The notes under the pieces were generated by a model. That model saw only the letters and a program-made list of their open reading frames with translations, was not told the origin of the DNA and made no database searches. Positions 21,795 to 24,491 of a stretch of DNA of 24,491 bases are shown here, piece after piece. Numbering within the stretch: the stretch's first letter is position 1; each line of letters begins with the position of its first letter. The DNA is taken from the NCBI GenBank assembly GCA_002345625.1, contig DDWE01000137.1, positions 1 through 24,491 on the forward strand, read 5' to 3'. The stretch is from Desulfuromonadaceae bacterium UBA2294 (GTDB lineage: Bacteria; Desulfobacterota; Desulfuromonadia; Desulfuromonadales; UBA2294). A program made the position numbers and the translations under genes.

Positions 21795-21902
21795 TTCCGC
21801 CCTTTGAGCGCTGACGTTTCGCCAAAACGTTGACTAAAGCCGCCAGTCAAGGTATCTATGGGGGCAGAACGCAGCGCAAGGAGTTGCAGAGAAAGGGCGG
21901 CG

Positions 21903-22157
21903 ATGAACCGGGAGATTGAAGTCCGCAACCTGGCGGTCGATATCAGCGAAGACGATGTGAAGAAGCTGCTGGCGGTGGTCGGCCGGGTGTTGATGATTGA
22001 GATGGTGCCGATGCAGCGCTCGGTCAAGGCGCGGGTCACCCTGTCGGTGTCGGATGAAGCGACCGAGGCGATGCGCAAGCTCGATCACAGCCGTTTTCTC
22101 GGCCGCACCATCCGCGTCGTGCCGGCGAAAAAAACCAGACAATCAGCAATCTCTTGA
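21903..22157 (+). CDS. Small RRM-like RNA-binding protein
   Basis: 84 residues from ATG 21903; GAAAGGG lies upstream, and a frame opening at 21858 lacks a ribosome site. VEVRNLAVDISEDDVKKLL-type beta-helix (RNP2 position VRNLAV) and LGRTIRVVPAKK at the end follow the RRM order, although the RNP1 aromatic residues are weak. Similar 80-100-residue RRM proteins occur in many bacteria and bind RNA. It lies about 108 bases after pirin and is probably a separate unit. Confidence 0.7.
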   Translation: MNREIEVRNLAVDISEDDVKKLLAVVGRVLMIEMVPMQRSVKARVTLSVSDEATEAMRKLDHSRFLGRTIRVVPAKKTRQSAIS

Positions 22158-22194
22158 CCTCAATTGCCAGGCAACAAACCCCAGGACTAAATTT

Positions 22195-22328
22195 GTCGAA
22201 CGCAGATAAAAGCGGATGGACGCAGATAAAAGCAGGACTTTTTCTCTGAATAAAGGATCAATGACAGCCTTTTTGCACAGGCAGATAATGTTTTTATCCG
22301 CCGTGATCCGCCCTTATCTGCGTTCGAC
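22195..22328. repeat. Palindromic element with 15-bp perfect terminal repeats (ACGCAGATAA family)
   Basis: GTCGAACGCAGATAA (22195-22209) is exactly inverted at 22314-22328, and the pairing continues into AGCGGAT. The left arm also has a second internal GGACGCAGATAAAAGC. It lies between the RRM-like and HNH genes. Confidence 0.75.
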
Positions 22329-22397
22329 AATGATTCTTTCCCCAGCTTTTTCGATGACAGGACCGTCGAATTTTAAAGCGGTTACCCACCCAGCGGG

Positions 22398-22721
22398 ATG
22401 CCGACAGTGTTAAATCCGGATTCCTTTGATGTCGACGACGACCATGTGCAACGCGAGCGCAACCGCGCCCGCGAACTGCGCAAGAGCCAGTGGTGGAAAA
22501 ACCGCATCGGCCAGGGGCGCTGCCACTACTGCGGTGCTCAGGTCCCCCCGAAAGAACTCACCCTCGACCACATCGTCCCGGTCTCCCGTGGCGGCCGCAG
22601 CACCAAAGGCAACTGCGTGCCGGCCTGCAAGGCCTGCAACAGCAGCAAGCAGTTGCTGACGCCGGTGGAGTGGAGTGCCTATCTGCATGACCACGGCTAC
22701 GATCCCGACGACGGCTGCTGA
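22398..22721 (+). CDS. HNH endonuclease family protein
   Basis: 107 residues. A single HNH domain has CHYC (42-45) and CKAC (77-80) for the structural zinc, the catalytic core LDHIVPVSRGG (Asp57-His58) and the NCVPACKACN ending with Asn81. An N-terminal basic region RERNRARELRKSQWWKNR probably contacts DNA. Small stand-alone HNH proteins of this type occur chromosomally in many bacteria; the target is unknown. It ends next to a palindromic repeat that may also terminate it. The upstream ribosome site is weak. Confidence 0.9.
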   Translation: MPTVLNPDSFDVDDDHVQRERNRARELRKSQWWKNRIGQGRCHYCGAQVPPKELTLDHIVPVSRGGRSTKGNCVPACKACNSSKQLLTPVEWSAYLHDHGYDPDDGC

Positions 22722-22836
22722 AAAAACCCCATCTGCGGCGTTGCCCTTGGTCGCGTCGCTGCGACGTAGCGACCGCTACGCCTCACTCCTTGACCTGCCG
22801 GCGCCTTGCATCCGGGGCTTTTTGATCAGCCTTTAG
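22719..22836. repeat. Interspersed repeat with AAAAACCCC...GGGGCTTTTT ends
   Basis: The ends AAAAAACCCCATCTGCGGCG and CGCCTTGCATCCGGGGCTTT are imperfectly inverted, and the middle contains GTCGCTGCGACGTAGCGACC with short palindromes. Elements of this shape are, from memory, common between genes in Geobacter/Desulfuromonas genomes. It may also end the HNH transcript. With 22924-23036 it fills the gene-free stretch 22722-23070. Confidence 0.6.
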
Positions 22837-22923
22837 CGGCTGCTTGTTCGTCTTTCACTGTAGTACAAAAAGCTTTTCACCACGAGGCACGAAGAACAGG
22901 AAGAGAAGGCAAAGCTAAAGCTA

Positions 22924-23036
22924 TTTTGGACGCAGATAAAATCTGATCAGAGCGGATTTTAACCCTCCAGAATCTTTGGTTAAGTCTTGACCCAAAAGCT
23001 TTATCTGCGTTCATCAGATTTGATCTGCGTCCAAAA
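22924..23036. repeat. Second ACGCAGAT-family palindromic element
   Basis: TTTTGGACGCAGAT (22924-22937) is exactly inverted at 23023-23036. The interior has further ATCTGAT and ATCAGAT arms and a second TTATCTGCGTTCAT. It is the same family as 22195-22328, between the HNH gene and the convergent cbb3 assembly cluster. Confidence 0.75.
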
Positions 23037-23070
23037 ACCTCTTTTGCCTGTCTTAAGCCTTCCCCCGATT

Positions 23071-23748
23071 TTACAACCAACCGATCATCCGTAGATGCCG
23101 CACCAGGTTGATCACCCCCATGCCGGCAACCAGCAGGCCGGCGCCGCGCAACAGCCAGCTGCGGGCGCGACTGCTCAGCCAGCTGGCGGCGCTGCCGAAC
23201 AGCAGCAGGCCTGGAGCGGTGCCGAGGCCGAAGACCAGCAGCATCAATGCTCCGGTGGTGACGGAGGCGCTCTGGGCGGCGGTGATGGCGACGGCGTAGA
23301 GGTAGCCGCAGGGGAGGAAGCCGAACAACAGGCCGAGGCCGAGGCCGGCCAGGGGGGCGGGGAGCGGCCGCAGGCGGGCGACGGCGGCGCCGATCAGTTG
23401 GGTCGGGGCGGCGAATTCGAGGCTGCTGGCGCGCAGGAAGCTGAACAGGCCGGCGGTGCCGAGGCCGACGAGGATGATGAACAGGTCGGAGAAGAGTAGC
23501 AGGCTGCGGGTCACCAGGCTGAACTGATCGGCGTAGGCGAGGGCGGAGCCGAGCCAGCCGACCAGGGCACCGATAGCGGTGTAGGTGACGATGCGCCCGG
23601 CGTGGTAGAGGAGCTGGAAGGTGAAGCCGCCGCGCTGGCCAGCCTCGGAGAGGCTCAAGGCACCGACCAGTCCGCCGCACATGCCGAGGCAGTGGCCGAT
23701 GCCGAACAGACCGGTGCTAAAGGCCATCAGCAGCAGCGAACTGTTCAT
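23071..23748 (-). CDS. TauE/SafE-like membrane protein of the cbb3 assembly cluster
   Basis: 225 residues with about six hydrophobic segments. The first helix ends in GIGHCLGMCGG (residues 16-26), the signature of the DsbD_2/COG2836 group often annotated 'sulfite exporter TauE/SafE' that accompanies ccoGHIS genes. It is probably involved in copper or redox handling during cbb3 oxidase assembly in the cytoplasmic membrane; this role follows from context, not from direct evidence. Its ATG overlaps the FixH-like stop as ATGA. A large alternative frame across it (22877-23680) is a composition shadow. Confidence 0.85.
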   Translation of the reverse strand: MNSSLLLMAFSTGLFGIGHCLGMCGGLVGALSLSEAGQRGGFTFQLLYHAGRIVTYTAIGALVGWLGSALAYADQFSLVTRSLLLFSDLFIILVGLGTAGLFSFLRASSLEFAAPTQLIGAAVARLRPLPAPLAGLGLGLLFGFLPCGYLYAVAITAAQSASVTTGALMLLVFGLGTAPGLLLFGSAASWLSSRARSWLLRGAGLLVAGMGVINLVRHLRMIGWL

Positions 23749-24173
23749 CGCAGGCGCACCTGTTCAACGTAAAAGGTGACGCGCTGGATGCGGCCGTCGC
23801 TGTGCGTGGCATCAAAGCTGATGCGCCAGGCGCCCATGGTGCAGGTGAAGATCATCTCGCCGAGGTAGGCGTCATCGCCGGGAACGACCTGCGGCCGGTT
23901 CTCCGGCATGGTCATCGACGGCATGTCCATGTTGCAGACCACCTTCGCCCCGCTCAACGGCTGACCGTCGGCATCGAACAGGTGGAGGCGAAACGGGATC
24001 CGGGTCATTGCTACCGGGACCGCTTCGGAGTCGAGCTCGAGGAGGGCGCTGCCGAAGTTGCTGCTCGCCGACTTGAGTTGCAGGGTTGCGGCGTTTGCCG
24101 GCAGACTGGGCAACAGGAGCAGCAGCAGTGCGGTCACCAGGACGCCGGTGCTGCGCAGCGCGTCAGTTATCAT
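23745..24173 (-). CDS. FixH/YtkA-like exported protein
   Basis: 142 residues from ATG 24173, which has GGGAGG four bases upstream; the longer frame from 24209 lies in the ccoS tail. The N-terminus is a signal peptide or anchor (LVTALLLLLLPSLPANA). The mature part is an immunoglobulin-like beta domain with a methionine-rich NMDMPSMTMPENRP segment, as in FixH/YtkA/CopC-like proteins, suggesting copper contact. It lies between ccoS and the TauE/SafE-like gene, overlapping ccoS by 11 bases and the next gene by four, so it is one operon. Confidence 0.8.
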   Translation of the reverse strand: MITDALRSTGVLVTALLLLLLPSLPANAATLQLKSASSNFGSALLELDSEAVPVAMTRIPFRLHLFDADGQPLSGAKVVCNMDMPSMTMPENRPQVVPGDDAYLGEMIFTCTMGAWRISFDATHSDGRIQRVTFYVEQVRLR

Positions 24174-24342
24174 GTTTCCCTCCCGTTCCGGGCCCCGGTT
24201 CGTCGTCATCGTCGAGCATACGGTATTTCGGGCCTTCCATATCGTCGAACTCCCCCTTTTTCACCGCCCAGATGAAGAACAGCCAGACGCCGGTGCCGAC
24301 GCACAGGGAGAGGAGGACCAGGATGACAATCGATTTGAACAT
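24163..24342 (-). CDS. ccoS: cbb3-type cytochrome oxidase assembly protein CcoS
   Basis: 59 residues. One transmembrane helix (SIVILVLLSLCVGTGVWLFF) is followed by the family signature IWAVKKGEFDDMEGPKYRML and an acidic DDDDE tail, matching CcoS proteins (xWAVxxGQFDDLEGPAxRIL then DDD). CcoS is needed for cofactor insertion in cbb3 oxidase. The gene overlaps the downstream FixH-like gene by 11 bases. The usual upstream ccoI is not in the 149 bases before the window end, so ccoS may head this transcript. Confidence 0.92.
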   Translation of the reverse strand: MFKSIVILVLLSLCVGTGVWLFFIWAVKKGEFDDMEGPKYRMLDDDDEPGPGTGGKHDN

Positions 24343-24397
24343 GGAGGCACCGTGATTTCTTGGATCGAAGATGTCGTTCGCTTAAATGATCACATGC

Positions 24398-24406
24398 AGG
24401 ATAGCA
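24398..24406 (-). promoter_or_regulatory. Weak extended -10 candidate upstream of ccoS
   Basis: On the minus strand TGCTATCCT gives an extended -10 (TG, one base, TATCCT) about 56 bases upstream of ccoS. No good -35 and no FNR-type TTGAT-N4-ATCAA box is visible. Confidence 0.3.
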
Positions 24407-24491
24407 GAACCGGCGGGCTGCGTCCTCCGGGTTTTGTTTTTTATGGCGAATCGAAAGACTTAAAGTCGGCGGCGGGGGCCGAGACCCCCGG

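Noticed and set aside
22877..23680. 267-codon minus-strand frame across the TauE/SafE-like gene
   Set aside because: The protein is almost entirely Arg/Pro repeats, typical of an out-of-frame reading of GC-rich DNA.
1..24491. tRNA or rRNA genes, integrase or att site at the island borders
   Set aside because: Looked for at both edges of the BREX region; nothing with tRNA arms or a recombinase was seen.

Overview
The window looks like part of a chromosome from a GC-rich, respiring bacterium. Many families of short palindromic intergenic repeats, a cbb3-oxidase assembly cluster and a cold-shock gene with GC-rich terminator make a Desulfuromonadales/Geobacter-type organism a reasonable guess, but this is inference and no marker gene settles it. 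The left two thirds is an accessory defence island; the right third is ordinary chromosome interrupted by one more accessory gene.

Layout. 1-202: truncated remnant of a DinD/Bro-type gene, on the + strand. 174-1340: class II Fic protein, on the - strand. 1341-1763: a Fic promoter and the first copy of a 118-bp block carrying a hairpin. 1764-3430: hipBA toxin-antitoxin operon with its promoter and three operator-like palindromes. 3515-3950: two small, overlapping unknown genes. 4059-4176: second copy of the 118-bp block. 4189-15926: a minus-strand operon-like run that is a complete type 4 BREX system. In transcription order it holds a RAMA-domain protein, a small overlapping ORF, brxP (PAPS-reductase/DndC-like with ferredoxin cysteines), brxC, pglZ, a short brxL and a CxxC/CxxC mini-protein. 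15927-16800 is degenerate DNA. 16834-17291 holds a cold-shock gene with a leader containing its own terminator. 17372-21794 holds a DUF169 gene, a 173-bp-period repeat array, a Fic protein with an AbiEi-like N-terminus, and a pirin. 21903-22721 holds an RRM-like protein and an HNH nuclease, followed by palindromic repeats. 23071-24342 holds ccoS, a FixH-like gene and a TauE/SafE-like membrane protein, all on the minus strand.

How the genes work together. The BREX core (BrxP, BrxC, PglZ, BrxL) has no methyltransferase in the window. Self-marking therefore probably rests on the sulfur chemistry suggested by BrxP's PP-loop and iron-sulfur cysteines. The gene heading the run ends in a RAMA-type domain, proposed elsewhere to read modified DNA. 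It also carries a nine-G homopolymer in frame and a hairpin over its start codon, so it is the best candidate for a variable regulator or reader of the system. HipBA and the first Fic protein sit beside BREX, as is usual in defence islands.

The second Fic gene lies inside a rearranged duplication: an intact DUF169 gene, repeats, a fragment of pirin, fic, a fragment of DUF169, repeats, and intact pirin. One repeat there is itself split by a 260-bp insertion flanked by a 7-bp duplication.
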